Below are positions 4,898 through 5,275 of a DNA stretch of 5,275 nt, one piece after another. Position numbers and translations under genes: made by a program. The first letter of the stretch is position 1. Every line of letters begins with the position of its first letter. The notes under the pieces were generated by a model. It saw only the letters and a list, made by a program, of their open reading frames with translations, was not told the origin of the DNA and ran no database searches. The DNA lies in contig VBDL01000129.1 in NCBI GenBank assembly GCA_005884255.1, positions 1 through 5,275 of the forward strand, read 5' to 3'. The DNA comes from Betaproteobacteria bacterium (GTDB taxonomy: Bacteria > Pseudomonadota > Gammaproteobacteria > Burkholderiales > Burkholderiaceae_C).

Positions 4898-5275
4898 CCC
4901 CCTCGGGGGGCCTGACGCGAAGCGGCAGGTTTGGGGGCGCTTTGTCGCGGGCCTTGCTGGGCACCGCGCTGTTGCTGGCGGCTGTCGGCGTGCAGGCGCA
5001 GCTGCGGCTGCCGTCGCTGCCTTCACTGCCGAGCCTGCCCAGCGTACCGCCGCCGGTGCTGCGCAGCGTGGACAGCACGCTGGCCCCGGCCGACCTGAGC
5101 GGTCTGCGCCGTCGCAGCATCGACCAGTTGCTCAGCCGCCATGCGCGCGAGCTGGAGCGCGACCCCGCCGGCGAGCCGGTGCTGCGCGGCGAGCTGCTGG
5201 CCGTGCCGTCGTCGGCCGCCGCGCGCGACGCACTCTCCGCCGCCGGCTTCACCATCGTGCGCGAACAGGTGCTCG
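4846..5275 (+). CDS. Secreted S8 (subtilisin-like) serine peptidase, N-terminal part
   Basis: An open frame of 143 codons runs off the right edge, so the gene is partial. From the ATG at 4846 a hydrophobic signal segment lies at about 35-51, ending VGVQA before QLRLP, a good Sec signal-peptidase site. A tandem LPS linker (55-66) and PPP follow. The region LRRRSIDQLLSRHARELE (87-104), with DPAGEPVLRGELLAV (106-120) and AAGFTIVREQVL (132-143), resembles the N-terminal module of S8 serine peptidases in Burkholderiales, often found beside ECF sigma/anti-sigma genes; this is from memory. The catalytic Asp, His and Ser would lie beyond the window, so activity cannot be judged. The start is uncertain: from 4846 the first 30 residues run through the inverted-repeat element, whereas TTG at 4942, four bases after GGGGG, gives a compact 19-residue signal peptide. 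An uncharacterised exported protein is the main alternative. Confidence 0.65.
   Translation, partial: MYRLSLKETPGRSQVALTPSGGLTRSGRFGGALSRALLGTALLLAAVGVQAQLRLPSLPSLPSLPSVPPPVLRSVDSTLAPADLSGLRRRSIDQLLSRHARELERDPAGEPVLRGELLAVPSSAAARDALSAAGFTIVREQVL
4897..4938 (+). repeat. GC-rich inverted-repeat element in the peptidase leader
   Basis: CCCCC (4898-4902) can pair with the adjacent G-run (4905-4910) or with the distal GGGGG (4933-4937). Between them, CCTG (4911-4914) pairs with CAGG (4926-4929) around CGCGAAGCGG. The alternating C-run, G-run, inner palindrome and G-run look like a dispersed intergenic repeat that I recall from Burkholderiales genomes, often preceded by GGGCCGCTCCCAAG as here (4875-4888). 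This recollection is not verified. The element lies upstream of, or inside, the coding start of the secreted peptidase, depending on the true initiation codon. Confidence 0.55.

Noticed and set aside
4758..5255. Minus-strand open frame of about 165 codons opposite the peptidase start
   Set aside because: The translation is Ser/Arg-rich without motifs and overlaps the sigma start. The plus strand gives a signal peptide and a family-like module.
1..5275. Search for tRNA, rRNA, riboswitch, CRISPR or insertion-sequence signatures
   Set aside because: No cloverleaf, conserved rRNA segment, regularly spaced repeats or transposase was seen by eye. Only the two short palindromic repeat elements stand out.

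Overview
The window is GC-rich DNA with strong G/C preference at third codon positions. Gene content and repeat types fit a betaproteobacterium, probably of the order Burkholderiales (Rubrivivax/Leptothrix-like). This placement rests on recalled protein and repeat patterns, not on a search. No tRNA, rRNA, CRISPR array, insertion sequence or phage gene is visible. Coding density is very high: five complete genes and one gene cut by the right edge. No stretch over 300 bases lacks a gene.

Layout. (1) Positions 5-760, minus strand: a YafJ-type class II glutamine amidotransferase with Cys2 as nucleophile. (2) Positions 785-2218, plus strand: a Tat-exported FAD-binding oxidoreductase of the VAO/PCMH fold, divergent from the first gene and only 24 bp from it. 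(3) Positions 2215-2236: a REP-like hairpin filling the 19-bp gap between two convergent genes, with its GTAG box containing the oxidoreductase stop codon. (4) Positions 4783 down to 2238, minus strand: a likely operon of an ECF sigma factor, a membrane anti-sigma factor overlapping it by 14 bases, and a geranylgeranyl-reductase-family flavoprotein 52 bases further on. (5) From 4846 (or 4942) to the right edge, plus strand: the start of a secreted protein resembling the N-terminus of an S8 (subtilisin-like) serine peptidase, divergent from the sigma factor. A GC-rich inverted-repeat element lies in its leader.

How the genes may work together. The sigma/anti-sigma pair is a standard signal-transduction unit. 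The anti-sigma protein has one membrane segment and a C-terminal, probably periplasmic, domain with two cysteines. The divergent secreted protease and the downstream flavoprotein are the natural candidate targets, but the sequence proves neither link. The amidotransferase and the Tat-exported oxidoreductase share only a very short divergent start region. They have no visible pathway link to each other or to the sigma cluster.

I see no convincing undescribed system. The most useful points to follow up are the sigma/anti-sigma/protease/reductase cluster, the REP placed exactly at a convergent junction, the repeat that obscures the protease start, and the missing flavin-linking histidine in the oxidoreductase.
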